Below, one piece after another: positions 35,644-44,948 of a stretch of DNA of 64,000 bases. Made by a program: the position numbers and the translations under genes. The DNA is from Kistimonas sp964291505 (GTDB taxonomy: Bacteria > Pseudomonadota > Gammaproteobacteria > Pseudomonadales > Endozoicomonadaceae). Under the pieces are notes generated by a model that did not search any database, was not told the origin of the DNA, and was given only the letters and a program-made list of their open reading frames with translations. Location of the stretch: the NCBI GenBank assembly GCA_964291505.2, contig OZ220216.1, forward strand, positions 2,754,336 to 2,818,335. The letters are read 5' to 3'. Within the stretch, counting starts at the first letter, position 1. Every line of letters starts with the position of its first letter.

Positions 35644-36282
35644 ATGGCTGCCTTAAAACCACTACTGACCAACAATCGCACCTGGGCACAGGAAAACAAG
35701 ATGCAGGATCCTGACTTCTTCAGTCGCCTGAGTGCCGGGCAGTCGCCCCAGTATCTCTGGATCGGTTGCTGTGACAGCCGGGTGCCTGCCGAAATGCTCA
35801 CTGGCGCCCAGCCGGGGGATCTGCTGGTACACCGCAATGTCGCCAACATGGTCTTGCATGATGACACCAACTGTCTCTCCGTACTGCAGTTTGCTGTGGA
35901 AGCACTCAAGATCAAGCATATCGTGGTAGCCGGTCACTACGACTGCGGTGGCGTGAAAGCCGCCCTCAACGGCGGCGTTTCCGGAAAGCTGGGCAACTGG
36001 CTTCACCACCTTGAAGACATTTACCAGCAACATAAAGCGCAGTTTGATTTACTGACCGATGAGGAAGAGCGCATCAACCTCCTCTGTGAACTCAATGTGG
36101 CTCACCAGGTTGTCAATGTCGCCAACACCACGACCGTTCGAAAGGCATGGCAAAATCAATTCCCCCTGACCATTCACGGCTGTATCTACGATATTGGCGA
36201 TGGCTTGCTGAAAGAGATCGGTGTCTCTGTTAACGGCCCGGATACCATACCCGCACAATATCAGCGTGCTGATCAGGGATAA
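35644..36282 (+). CDS. can: Beta-class carbonic anhydrase
   Basis: A 212-residue zinc enzyme interconverting CO2 and bicarbonate. The residues fall at the same numbers as in E. coli Can: Cys42, Asp44 and Arg46 in GCCDSRVPAE, then His98 and Cys101 in GHYDCGG. The N-terminus (MAALKPLLTNNRTWAQENKMQ) and the HRNVANMV and LHHLEDIY segments also match. No clear ribosome binding site precedes the ATG. It stands alone, presumably supplying bicarbonate to carboxylases. Confidence 0.95.
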   Translation: MAALKPLLTNNRTWAQENKMQDPDFFSRLSAGQSPQYLWIGCCDSRVPAEMLTGAQPGDLLVHRNVANMVLHDDTNCLSVLQFAVEALKIKHIVVAGHYDCGGVKAALNGGVSGKLGNWLHHLEDIYQQHKAQFDLLTDEEERINLLCELNVAHQVVNVANTTTVRKAWQNQFPLTIHGCIYDIGDGLLKEIGVSVNGPDTIPAQYQRADQG

Positions 36283-36418
36283 ACGCCGCGCGCACTATAG
36301 CCCGTCAACTTCCCGACTGATTTTGATGGGACATACATTGTCTATCATTGCTTATTAACAAGCGTGCGGTTTCAGCTGTCGCTTTTCAATCAAACCTCAA
36401 ACCATGGAATGGTACGTG

Positions 36419-37168
36419 ATGATTAAAGTCCGCAATGCATTGCTGGCAGGTATGGTCTTTTGCCTACCAGCAACTAGTCAAGCTGTCGATATGTATGCCT
36501 TTGCCCGCGGGGGAATGGCATCAACCCAGATCACCAATACCGAAGCTACCAATCCCCTGATCCCGTTTGGTGACCCAGACTGGGGTTCTGCTGCTACCAA
36601 CGGTAGCCTGGGTATTGTCAAAGAAAGCAACAGTGACGATGTATCTGCTGCGGCACTGGGCATTGGGTTTGTGTTGAACAGGCATTTCCGACTGGAGCTG
36701 GAAGGCTCCATGCAACGTGAATCAGATTTTCAGGTTGATGTTCGCATTGGAACCAATACCGGTGGTGGCGATGTTGTCGCAGGCATTGGCTACAACAATA
36801 TCAGCGTGGAATCCGAGATTTACCTGCTCAAAGCCTATTTTGATATGCCCATCAATGAGACCGTAGCCCCTTACTTCATGGCCGGTATTGGCTATGCACG
36901 CAATAAGGCATCCGGCGTGCAGACGTTCTCCGCCAATGCCAACTGGAATGAAAAGTGGGATGACACCACCAATAATGACACCGCCTGGACCCTCGGCATC
37001 GGCCTGTCCTACCAGTTCGACCAGAACCTGACGTTCGACCTTGGCCTCGAACACCGGAATCTGGGCAACTGGGAACTGGACAATCTGCCGGCTACCGGTG
37101 ATGAATCTTTCAAGGGCGACCTAGAATCCACCACCCTGCTGTTTGGGGTACGCTACCTCTTCCATTGA
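36419..37168 (+). CDS. Outer-membrane beta-barrel protein
   Basis: A 249-residue protein with a Sec signal (cleavage near TSQAVD) and an eight-strand barrel pattern of the OmpA/OmpX-like beta-barrel family (PF13505). Strands alternate as in FRLELEGSMQRESDF, VAPYFMAGIGYARNKAS, WTLGIGLSYQFDQNLTFDLGLEHRNLG, and the end LLFGVRYLFH carries the aromatic C-terminal signature for outer-membrane insertion. The start at 36419 gives the best leader; the frame is open from 36404. No ligand or pore function can be inferred. Confidence 0.8.
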   Translation: MIKVRNALLAGMVFCLPATSQAVDMYAFARGGMASTQITNTEATNPLIPFGDPDWGSAATNGSLGIVKESNSDDVSAAALGIGFVLNRHFRLELEGSMQRESDFQVDVRIGTNTGGGDVVAGIGYNNISVESEIYLLKAYFDMPINETVAPYFMAGIGYARNKASGVQTFSANANWNEKWDDTTNNDTAWTLGIGLSYQFDQNLTFDLGLEHRNLGNWELDNLPATGDESFKGDLESTTLLFGVRYLFH

Positions 37169-37183
37169 TGTGTCTGTAACCCC

Positions 37184-37215
37184 ACAGCACTGGTGGCACT
37201 CTGTCCCAGTGCTGT
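37184..37215 (+). terminator. Terminator after the beta-barrel gene
   Basis: A 10-bp stem ACAGCACTGG / CCAGTGCTGT with a 12-base loop, followed by ATTTCC, lies 16 bases after the beta-barrel stop codon. Confidence 0.6.
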
Positions 37216-37359
37216 ATTTCCATAATACCCTGCCTGCCGGGAAAATCTTGCGAACAGACCACCCTGTGCTAACTTCCATAGGCGGATCGTTGCTATGCCA
37301 TCCGCATAATCGCCAGTACACCTGCCTTGATTACATTCCCGATCACTGAGTCTGCTCGC

Positions 37360-38856
37360 ATGAAACCCTGCCGCGCCCTGCTGTTCATGACCACTCTGTG
37401 GTGCTCTTTCTCTTTCGCCGCCTCGCTGCCAGCCCCCAGGCTCAATAATAATCCCCAGTGGGACATGGTGCTCACCAATCCCAGACCGGTACTGACGTTC
37501 TCCCTGGCGGGTGCAGACCCGTCCTGGATCTACGAACTGCAGATCGCCAAAGATGCCAAGTTTCGACAGACCGTGGCCACCTATAGCGACATCAGGCCAT
37601 TTAACCAGTACTACGCCCAGATGCGGATTCCTGCTCGTGATGCCCTGTCGGACGGACGCTATTACTGGCGTGTGCGAACCCTCACCCCAAAGGGGATGAG
37701 CAGTGACTGGGTCGTCAGCCGGTTTACGCTGGATGTCGCCGGCTCCCGCACATTCAGCGGTTATCGTCGGACACCGGTCAAACAGGTGCTGGCTTCTTCC
37801 GGTGAAAACCCACACAACATCATCGACTGGGATGACCAGGGGCAACTGACCTACTGGAACAGCGCACCACTGGGTGTGGGAGACAAAGACAACTGGATTA
37901 TTCTGGACATGGGGGAACGTACCACCCTCAGCCGTTTCTGGATGCTGTCTACCCGCAGTATTACACCGGCTCCAGGTTGGCTGGTTGATTTTTACTGGCA
38001 AAGCAGCGATGACCTGAGTCACTGGAAAACCATTGAAGAGACCCGCATCACGGGCAACGATACCTACCGCAATATCATTGATTTCAAACCGGTCTCGGCA
38101 CGCTTCTTCCGTCTGATAATCAACAAACAAAATGCCCTGCAGGCCCAGATAAACGCCATCATTCCCTATACCCGTGGACAACCTGCGATTCCTGATGTGC
38201 CGGATGGCCGTTTCGTCCTGCTGATCGGTAACCAGATGGATGGTTACACCTATACCCACCTCAAACGTTTTGTGGAAAGCAAAGGCTACAAGACGGTACT
38301 AATCCCCCACTATGATTTCTCACTGGATGTCCTGCGTCGCCTGAAGCACCGCCCCATGGCGATTATGTTCAGTGGCAACAATGCCGACTGGCAATACCTG
38401 CCCATGTTTGAATACTACGGCGAATACGAAGTCATGCGCGATGTGGATAACATCCCCATGATGGGCATGTGCGCGGGTAACGAATTCTTTGCCATGGCCC
38501 ATGGCATCAGCTTTGCTCACTGGATGGAATGGTTTGATGACTCCATTTTCAGGCAGTCTATGGGCATGCCGGTAGATAAGGTCGAGATCCTGCCCCAGTT
38601 TTCCAGTGACCCACTCTTTAACAAGGTGCCCAACCCCTTTCAGGCGGTTGAAATTCACAGCTGGGCTGTCAGCCAGGAGTTCATCAAGGAACACCAGGAC
38701 TTTGCGGTCATGGCTCGGTCGTCGTATATTCAGGTCATGCGTAACATGAACCGTCCGGTCTATTCCACCCAGTTCCATCCCGCCGCCGTGGTGCCTTACA
38801 ACCAGTCTGAGCCAATCATGGCCAACTTCCTCGAACTGTCATCACGCTGGCACTGA
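37360..38856 (+). CDS. Exported discoidin-like / class I glutamine amidotransferase-like protein
   Basis: A 498-residue secreted protein, starting at 37360 with a signal peptide (cleavage near SFAAS). Residues about 25-130 resemble a fibronectin-type III domain (WIYELQIAKDAKF, GRYYWRVRTLTP). Residues 130-285 look like an F5/8-type (discoidin) carbohydrate-binding domain (WIILDMGERTTLSRFWML to ARFFRLIINKQ). The last 200 residues resemble a class I glutamine amidotransferase, with Cys371 in GMCAGNEF and His473 in TQFHPA. The usual Glu two residues after that His is Ala; Glu484 is the nearest substitute. Such a fold outside the cytoplasm is unusual. Confidence 0.62.
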   Translation: MKPCRALLFMTTLWCSFSFAASLPAPRLNNNPQWDMVLTNPRPVLTFSLAGADPSWIYELQIAKDAKFRQTVATYSDIRPFNQYYAQMRIPARDALSDGRYYWRVRTLTPKGMSSDWVVSRFTLDVAGSRTFSGYRRTPVKQVLASSGENPHNIIDWDDQGQLTYWNSAPLGVGDKDNWIILDMGERTTLSRFWMLSTRSITPAPGWLVDFYWQSSDDLSHWKTIEETRITGNDTYRNIIDFKPVSARFFRLIINKQNALQAQINAIIPYTRGQPAIPDVPDGRFVLLIGNQMDGYTYTHLKRFVESKGYKTVLIPHYDFSLDVLRRLKHRPMAIMFSGNNADWQYLPMFEYYGEYEVMRDVDNIPMMGMCAGNEFFAMAHGISFAHWMEWFDDSIFRQSMGMPVDKVEILPQFSSDPLFNKVPNPFQAVEIHSWAVSQEFIKEHQDFAVMARSSYIQVMRNMNRPVYSTQFHPAAVVPYNQSEPIMANFLELSSRWH

Positions 38857-38922
38857 TCTGCCCGGGAGCCGCTAAAACCCACACGTTGTTGGAATCTATT
38901 TCACACTTTCCAGGTCGAGGCT

Positions 38923-39954
38923 ATGCAGGAAAACGGACTCCATGAACACAAACGGCGCAACTGGCTTATCTTTTTGGCCATCGTCGTATTGCTGGTTGCT
39001 GCCGGGTATTTTTATCTGCAACACGAGAAAAAATACCCGGATACCGATGATGCTTATATCCATGCCAGCATTATTTATATTGCCTCCCAGGTCGCGGGCA
39101 AGGTAAACCGAGTCAATGTCGTCGATTATGAGGCCGTCGACAAAGGCGACCTGCTGGTTCAGATTGACCCGGCACCTTATGAAGCGGCACTGGACAAAGC
39201 CCGGGCGGTCTATGAAAACGCAACCCAGCAAAATCGTGCCGCCGGGGAAGCAATACTCGCCGCCAGCGCCGACGTTCGCAGCAGCAATGCCAAACTGACC
39301 GACGTACAAACCCATTACGCCCGAACCATGGCACTTGTGGCGGAAGGCGTATTACCCAAACAATCGGCCGATGACGTCAGGGCAGACCTCTCCGCAGCAC
39401 AGAACGCCTTGGATGCGGCACGGGCAACGCTCTCCCAACTGGTGGCAGAACAAGGCGCAGACGGCAGCAAAGCACCTGCAGTGAAGGAAGCGGCCGCCGC
39501 GCTGACGGAGGCCAGCCTGAACCTGTCATATACCAACATTACTGCCCCAGCCTCCGGGCTGCTTGGCACTGTCAGTATCCATCCCGGCAGTATCGTGGCC
39601 GTGGGTCAAGCCATGACACCGCTGGTTGTCGACGGCAGCTTCTGGATGCAGGCCAACTTCAAGGAAGATGACCTGGGTCGTATCCGACCTGGCATGCCTG
39701 TGGATATTGATCTGGACATGTATCCGGACACCACTTTCTCCGGTCGTGTAGAAGCCATTTCACCGGCCAGCGGTTCGGCTTTTTCCCTGCTGCCACCGGA
39801 GAATGCAACCGGCAACTGGGTCAAAATCCCCCAACGTTTTCCGGTCAAGATCAGTATTGTGCAACAAACCGGACAGCCACCGCTGCGAGTCGGTGCCAGT
39901 GGTACAGTAACAGTGGACACGGTTGCCCAGAATGACACTCCTGACGGTAGCTAA
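38923..39954 (+). CDS. HlyD/EmrA-type membrane fusion protein
   Basis: A 343-residue periplasmic adaptor anchored by one N-terminal helix (NWLIFLAIVVLLVAAGYFYL). It has a biotinyl-lipoyl-like domain (ASQVAGKVNRVNV, VQIDPAPYEAAL), a coiled-coil alpha-hairpin (about residues 75-185, Ala-rich), the returning lipoyl half (APASGLLGTVSIHPGSIVAVGQAMTPLV) and a beta-barrel (FWMQANFKEDDLGRIRPGMPVDIDLD). It is immediately followed by the EmrB-type pump gene and would link it to an outer-membrane channel. Confidence 0.88.
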   Translation: MQENGLHEHKRRNWLIFLAIVVLLVAAGYFYLQHEKKYPDTDDAYIHASIIYIASQVAGKVNRVNVVDYEAVDKGDLLVQIDPAPYEAALDKARAVYENATQQNRAAGEAILAASADVRSSNAKLTDVQTHYARTMALVAEGVLPKQSADDVRADLSAAQNALDAARATLSQLVAEQGADGSKAPAVKEAAAALTEASLNLSYTNITAPASGLLGTVSIHPGSIVAVGQAMTPLVVDGSFWMQANFKEDDLGRIRPGMPVDIDLDMYPDTTFSGRVEAISPASGSAFSLLPPENATGNWVKIPQRFPVKISIVQQTGQPPLRVGASGTVTVDTVAQNDTPDGS

Positions 39955-39958
39955 TAAC

Positions 39959-41452
39959 ATGAACCGGACGACTGTCACCCTGGCGATCATGCTCTCAGCC
40001 ATCATGGTGCTGCTGGACATGACCATTGCCAATGTCTCCCTGCCTCATATGATGGGATCGCTGGGCGTCACCTCAGAGCAGGTCACCTGGGTGTTGACCG
40101 CCTATACCATGGCCGAGGCGATTTGTATTCCACTGGCCAGTTACCTGACGCTGCGCTTCGGGGAACGCAAGCTGCTGCTGATCTCCATTGCGGGATTTGT
40201 CACCACCTCAGCACTCTGCGGCCAGGCCGACTCACTCGCGGAAATGATTACCTTCCGGATTCTTCAGGGAGCTTTTGGCGCTTCAGTCATTCCCTTGGCA
40301 CAGTCCATCCTTGTGCAGATTTACCCGAAAGAAGAAAGAGGCAAGGCGATGGCACTGTTCAGCGTGGGTATACTGCTAGGCCCCATCCTTGGCCCGACAG
40401 TTGGCGGCATCATCACCGAACATCTGGACTGGCGCTGGATTTTCTATGTCAACCTGCCGGTGGGCATCCTCTGTCTTGGCCTACTGTGGCGCTATGTGCA
40501 TATCAGCAACCGGGGAAACACCAGTGTCGACTGGCTTTTGGTCATCAACATGGCCATTGGTATCGGACTCTTGCAGATGGTGTTATCGCGGGGAAACGAG
40601 GAAAATTGGTTCAGTTCCAACTTGATCCTGTTTTCCAGTGTCATCAGTGCGATCACCCTACTCCTGTTTATCATCCGTTCCTTGATGACCCGAGGGGATA
40701 TAGCACCCGTATGGCTGTTAAAAGACCGCAATCTGGCCGCTTCTTGTCTGATAATGAGCTGCTTCGCTCTGGGCATGTTTGGTATTACCCAGCTGCAACC
40801 CATGATGCTGGAACAACTGCTGAACTACCCGGTCGAAACAACAGGCTTTGTTATGGCGCCACGGGGAATAGCGTCTGCTGTCGTCTTAATAGCGATAGCC
40901 CGCTCCATGGATCGACTGGATGGCCGCGTACTGGTTGTCATCGGCCTGTTACTCAATGCCCTGGGCACCTGGTTGATGACCCATTATTCCCTGAATATTG
41001 ATCTCTTCTGGATCATATTTCCCAGCCTGATTCAGGGGGCTGGCATGGGGCTGGTCTTTGCGCCTTTATCACAGATGGCCTTCATGACACTCAGCCCGCA
41101 ACAGGCAACCGGCGGCGCTGTCGTTTACAACCTCTGCCGGACTATCGGCAGTTCATTCGGCATTGCCATCGTGAACACCTACTTTTCCCGGGTACAGCAG
41201 GCTGAGTGGCACAGTCTGGGTGGCGCACTGTCACCGGATAACATGACGCTGCAACACTATGCCTCCCAGCAAAATACGTCGCTGGTCAACCCGGATTTCC
41301 TGACCGGCATCGCCCAAATGCTTCAGCAACAGTCGTCGCTACTGGCTTTTGTCTATACCTTTGTCTTTATCATGGTGACCTATCTGGTTCTGATCCCGCT
41401 GGTGCTGATGTTCAGGAAAACATCGGCATCACCTGTAGCCCAAAACACCTGA
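39959..41452 (+). CDS. EmrB/QacA-family (DHA2) MFS drug efflux transporter
   Basis: A 497-residue, 14-helix proton-driven exporter. The opening MNRTTVTLAIMLSAIMVLLDMTIANVSLPHM and the motif-C-like LGPILGPTVGGIITEHLDWRWIFYVNLPVG are typical of DHA2 pumps. The start at 39959 is four bases after the adaptor stop. With the adaptor (38923) and the FUSC protein (41476) it forms an efflux operon. No outer-membrane factor is encoded here, so a TolC elsewhere would be needed. The substrate is unknown. Confidence 0.9.
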   Translation: MNRTTVTLAIMLSAIMVLLDMTIANVSLPHMMGSLGVTSEQVTWVLTAYTMAEAICIPLASYLTLRFGERKLLLISIAGFVTTSALCGQADSLAEMITFRILQGAFGASVIPLAQSILVQIYPKEERGKAMALFSVGILLGPILGPTVGGIITEHLDWRWIFYVNLPVGILCLGLLWRYVHISNRGNTSVDWLLVINMAIGIGLLQMVLSRGNEENWFSSNLILFSSVISAITLLLFIIRSLMTRGDIAPVWLLKDRNLAASCLIMSCFALGMFGITQLQPMMLEQLLNYPVETTGFVMAPRGIASAVVLIAIARSMDRLDGRVLVVIGLLLNALGTWLMTHYSLNIDLFWIIFPSLIQGAGMGLVFAPLSQMAFMTLSPQQATGGAVVYNLCRTIGSSFGIAIVNTYFSRVQQAEWHSLGGALSPDNMTLQHYASQQNTSLVNPDFLTGIAQMLQQQSSLLAFVYTFVFIMVTYLVLIPLVLMFRKTSASPVAQNT

Positions 41453-41475
41453 CATTGTGGAGGCCGTTCAGCACC

Positions 41476-41973
41476 ATGGACAGAATGGCTATTCGCTCGA
41501 CCATCCGCTTCACCTGCATTACGTTTATTGCATACATTGCCGGCTACAGTTTCACTTGGCTCTGGCATGAACCCACGGCTATGATCGGCGGTCTTTGGGC
41601 CGTTATCTCCGGGCTGATTGTGTCAGAGCCCGCCACCGTCAAGGAGAGCATTGCCACCGCCAGAACCCGGGTTACGGGCTCAGCCATCGGCTGCTTTTTT
41701 GGCGCGATTTATCTGCTGCTCATCGCGTTTGACCCATTCACTTATGCACTGTTTATTGGCATCAGCTCACTGCTCTGCTATCTGCTGAACTACGGCCAGC
41801 ATGTGAAACTGGCTGCAATCACGATGTCCGTGGTTATTGTGGTTTCATCCGTTTCCGATATTAATCCAGTCAAAAATGCCATCCTCCGACTGCTGGAATC
41901 CTGTATAGGCGTCGGTGTTGGTGTACTGGTTTCCTGGTTGCTGGATAAGGTGAATCATTACTTCGAACCATAA
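41476..41973 (+). CDS. FUSC / aromatic acid exporter family membrane protein (short)
   Basis: A 165-residue membrane protein of about five helices matching the N-terminal membrane part of the FUSC/ArAE family (AIRSTIRFTCITFIAYIAGY, GLWAVISGLIV, GSAIGCFFGAIYLL). Full FUSC exporters such as AaeB are much longer and have a cytoplasmic domain, which is absent, so this is a half-size form. GGAGG lies 12 bases before the ATG at 41476; an in-frame TTG at 41455 is an alternative. It is the last gene of the efflux operon. Confidence 0.7.
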   Translation: MDRMAIRSTIRFTCITFIAYIAGYSFTWLWHEPTAMIGGLWAVISGLIVSEPATVKESIATARTRVTGSAIGCFFGAIYLLLIAFDPFTYALFIGISSLLCYLLNYGQHVKLAAITMSVVIVVSSVSDINPVKNAILRLLESCIGVGVGVLVSWLLDKVNHYFEP

Positions 41974-42142
41974 AATGCGGAAAAGTGCACAGAAAATAGA
42001 GGGACTAACGCACCAAAATCATTGAATTATTCGACAAAACATCGCGAACAACATTTTTTACAACTAACCCAAAAAGAAATAACGCATTTTTTCTGGTTTA
42101 AAACCCTTTATCAGAGGTTTTTACCGACAACCCTCCCGAAAA

Positions 42143-42156
42143 GTGACATAGATCAA
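42143..42156. promoter_or_regulatory. FNR/Anr-like site upstream of the peptide symporter gene
   Basis: GTGAC-ATAG-ATCAA has one perfect FNR half-site (ATCAA; TTGAT on the other strand) and a second half matching 3 of 5. It lies about 115 bases before the symporter start in an AT-rich intergenic region (41974-42270) that also holds an AAAACC/GGTTTT hairpin near 42100-42121. Confidence 0.3.
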
Positions 42157-42270
42157 AACCACAAGCATTCATCGCATTGTAGGGTGTCGGTCAGCTGACT
42201 GCCCTGTGTCCCTGTCTAGAAACACTCGCGCCTGTTATTGCTCTCTTTTCGTCACATGTCTGGAGTCTTG

Positions 42271-43761
42271 ATGTCTCAGTCGACCAATGTCTTACGACAG
42301 CCTAAACCGTTTTACATGATTTTTTTCCTGGAGCTCTGGGAACGATTTGGTTACTACGGCCTTCAGGCGCTGCTTGCCGTCTATTTCGTCAAACAGCTTG
42401 GTATGGACGACACCACCTCCTTCACGACCTTCGGTGCCTTCAGCGCGTTGGTCTTTGGTCTTGTAGCCATCGGAGGTTTCATTGGTGACCGGGTAATCGG
42501 CACCAAGCGTACGATGGTGCTCGGTGCACTGGTTCTGGCCAGCGGCTACCTGCTGATGGGACTGGCGGATCATGAACATCACCTGGTCTACCTGGCATTG
42601 GGCTGTATTGCAGTCGGAAACGGCCTGTTCAAGGCGAACCCTTCCAGCCTGTTGTCCAAGTGCTATGAAGAAGGCGACAAGCGCCTGGATGGCGCGTTTA
42701 CCATGTATTACATGGCCATCAACATCGGTTCCTTCATCTCCATGGTTCTGGTGCCTGAACTGACGGATCGTTTTGGCTGGAGTGTCGGCTTTTTCACCTG
42801 CACGCTGGGTATGATTCTATCCGTTGGCAGCTACTGGTTCCTGCGCAGCTGGGTAAGCGGCATTGGTTCTGCACCTGACTTAGCCCCTGTCGATATGAAG
42901 AAAATGGTTCTGGTGCTCGCGGGTACCCTCGCAGCAATCTTCCTCAGCGCCTGGATGCTGCAGAACCTGACGGTTGCCCACATTCTGCTGGCCGCTGTCA
43001 GCAGCCTGGTGGTTGTGATTTTCCTGAAAGAGATCCTTGCCAGCAAAGGCACTGAACAGAAAAAGATGATCGCCGCATTGATTATGATGCTCCAGGCGGT
43101 GGTCTTCTTTGTGCTCTACATGCAGATGCCAACATCGCTGAACTTCTTCGCCATCAATAACGTCGAACACAGCATCCTGGGCTTTGCCATCAACCCGGTC
43201 ACGTTCCAGTCCCTGAATCCGTTTTGGATCATGCTGGCCAGCCCGGTGCTCGCTTACCTCTACAACCGGATGGGTAACAGCGGCCGTGATCTCTCCATGC
43301 CCATGAAGTTTGCGATTGGCATGACCCTGTGCGCCACCAGCTTCCTGATCCTGCCGCTGGGCGCCCAGTTCGCCAACGCCATGGGCATTGTCTCTTCCGG
43401 CTGGATTATCGCCAGCTATTTCTTCCAGGCGATCGGTGAACTGCTGATAAGCGGCCTGGGACTGGCCATGGTGGCCCAGCTGGTTCCCCAGCGTCTGACC
43501 GGTTTCATTATGGGCGCCTGGTTCCTGACCTCTGCGGCAGCCTCTGTCATCGGCGGCTTTATCGCCTCAATGACCACGGTGCCTAGCAGCAATGGGGCAG
43601 TGGATGCCCTGCAGACATTGCCGGTTTACTCCAAGGTCTTTATGGAGATCGGTCTGGCTGCCGCCGTTATGGCCGGTCTGATGCTGCTGACTGCACCGCT
43701 GCTGGCCCGCATGATCAACGGCGATGAAACCGTTGCAGAACAAGCGGCAACTGCCCACTGA
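42271..43761 (+). CDS. POT/PTR family proton-dependent di/tripeptide symporter
   Basis: A 496-residue inner-membrane importer of the DtpA/DtpB type. The family signature ELWERFGYYGLQALLAVYF, containing the ExxER proton-coupling motif, is at residues about 18-36; FGAFSALVFGLVAIGGFIGDRVIGTKR and the later helices follow the POT pattern. GGAG sits 6 bases before the ATG at 42271, so the longer frame to 42238 is not used. The gene is monocistronic and ends in a strong terminator. Confidence 0.93.
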   Translation: MSQSTNVLRQPKPFYMIFFLELWERFGYYGLQALLAVYFVKQLGMDDTTSFTTFGAFSALVFGLVAIGGFIGDRVIGTKRTMVLGALVLASGYLLMGLADHEHHLVYLALGCIAVGNGLFKANPSSLLSKCYEEGDKRLDGAFTMYYMAINIGSFISMVLVPELTDRFGWSVGFFTCTLGMILSVGSYWFLRSWVSGIGSAPDLAPVDMKKMVLVLAGTLAAIFLSAWMLQNLTVAHILLAAVSSLVVVIFLKEILASKGTEQKKMIAALIMMLQAVVFFVLYMQMPTSLNFFAINNVEHSILGFAINPVTFQSLNPFWIMLASPVLAYLYNRMGNSGRDLSMPMKFAIGMTLCATSFLILPLGAQFANAMGIVSSGWIIASYFFQAIGELLISGLGLAMVAQLVPQRLTGFIMGAWFLTSAAASVIGGFIASMTTVPSSNGAVDALQTLPVYSKVFMEIGLAAAVMAGLMLLTAPLLARMINGDETVAEQAATAH

Positions 43762-43780
43762 TACACATTCAGATAGACGA

Positions 43781-43810
43781 AAAAAAGCCCCGATCCATCG
43801 GGGCTTTTTT
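43781..43810. terminator. Strong bidirectional terminator
   Basis: A 13-bp stem AAAAAAGCCCCGA / TCGGGGCTTTTTT with a TCCA loop lies between the peptide symporter gene and the convergent ybaK-like gene, with A and T runs on both flanks. Confidence 0.93.
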
Positions 43811-43827
43811 ACAGATTTAAAAAGTCT

Positions 43828-44328
43828 TCAGGCCGCCTCGTCTTCCAGCCAGAACACTGGATTAGGCAAAACGGACAACACCGCTTCCAGATCTTTGACT
43901 GCGATCGCCACCGTCATTTCCGGTAGCCCAGGCGTGAACATGATCTCCTTACAGGCCTTCAGGCGGGGATCCACCACCATGACAATGTCAGCATCCTGAC
44001 CAAAAGGACATACGGCGCCGGGCAGGCATCCGGTCACTTCCTGCATGGTTTCCGGACTGCAGACTGACGGACGGCTACCCAACAGCTGTCGTACCGCTTT
44101 GCTATCCAGTCGAGCATCCCGGTGGGTCAGGTAAATACAATAGCGGCCGTCTTTCAAATGCAGAAACAGGCTTTTGGTCGGTTCGGCCGTCCAGCCCAGT
44201 TCTGCGGCAATCCTGGCATCGGTTTCGAAATCCAGAATGGGTTCATGCTCCCAACGCTGCCAGCCTATACCCGCTTCACTCAACTGGGATACCGTTCTCT
44301 GGTAAATCTTCTCCAAGCGTTCACGCAT
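43828..44328 (-). CDS. YbaK/ProX-family aminoacyl-tRNA deacylase
   Basis: A 166-residue trans-editing domain protein. The YbaK/EbsC pattern is visible: a conserved Lys in EPTKSLFLHLKDGRYCIYLT, RLDSKAVRQLLGSRPSVCSPETMQEVTGCLPGAVCPFG, and VVDPRLKACKEIMFTPG. Family members clear mischarged tRNAs such as Cys- or Ala-tRNA(Pro); which one applies here is unknown. The ATG at 44328 overlaps the argO stop (TAATG), so the two genes are translationally coupled. Confidence 0.83.
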   Translation of the reverse strand: MRERLEKIYQRTVSQLSEAGIGWQRWEHEPILDFETDARIAAELGWTAEPTKSLFLHLKDGRYCIYLTHRDARLDSKAVRQLLGSRPSVCSPETMQEVTGCLPGAVCPFGQDADIVMVVDPRLKACKEIMFTPGLPEMTVAIAVKDLEAVLSVLPNPVFWLEDEAA

Positions 44329-44948
44329 TACATCACTACCCGTTTCAACAATGAAAAAGCGATAACCCACATCATCAGCCAGATGACACCGTCAATCCAG
44401 CGCCGGACGGTTGGCCGGCCAAGTATCGGCGACAATTTTGCCGCTCCGATGGAAAGGGCGAAAAACCAGGTAAATGACGCCATCATGGTTCCTGCGGCAA
44501 AGGTGACACGATCACCGCCCTCAAACTGCCCGCCAATACCGCCCAATATCATTACGGTATCCAGGTAAACATGGGGATTCAGCAAAGTCACCGCCAGGGT
44601 ACCGGCAATCACTGCCCGACGGCTCGTACCGGTCACCTGTGCTTCCGCCACCTCATCCGTCGCACGAAGTGCATTTTTCAGGGACAAAAAACCGTACCAG
44701 AACAGGAAAGCAGCGCCACCACAGGAAACAACCAGCAACAATGTCGGCTGACTGGCAAACAGGGCACCGCCGCCAAACACGCCCAGCGCAATCAGGAGAA
44801 TATCGCAGATGGCGCAGACCAATGCCGTCAGCAGGTGATGCTGTCGCCGGATTCCCTGGTTCAGCACATAAGCATTCTGTGCCCCAATAGGGATAATCAT
44901 GGTGGCTCCCAGGCCAAAGCCCTGAAGTAGTGGCCAGACAGATAACAT
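44328..44948 (-). CDS. argO: LysE/ArgO-type amino-acid exporter
   Basis: A 206-residue inner-membrane exporter of about six helices. The N-terminal GFGLGATMIIPIGAQNAYVLNQGIRRQHH is the LysE/ArgO signature, and VTLLNPHVYLDTVMILGGIGGQF carries the conserved NPH motif. ArgO exports arginine (and canavanine) and is activated by ArgP, whose gene diverges 148 bases away. It is translationally coupled to the ybaK-like gene. Confidence 0.9.
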   Translation of the reverse strand: MLSVWPLLQGFGLGATMIIPIGAQNAYVLNQGIRRQHHLLTALVCAICDILLIALGVFGGGALFASQPTLLLVVSCGGAAFLFWYGFLSLKNALRATDEVAEAQVTGTSRRAVIAGTLAVTLLNPHVYLDTVMILGGIGGQFEGGDRVTFAAGTMMASFTWFFALSIGAAKLSPILGRPTVRRWIDGVIWLMMWVIAFSLLKRVVM

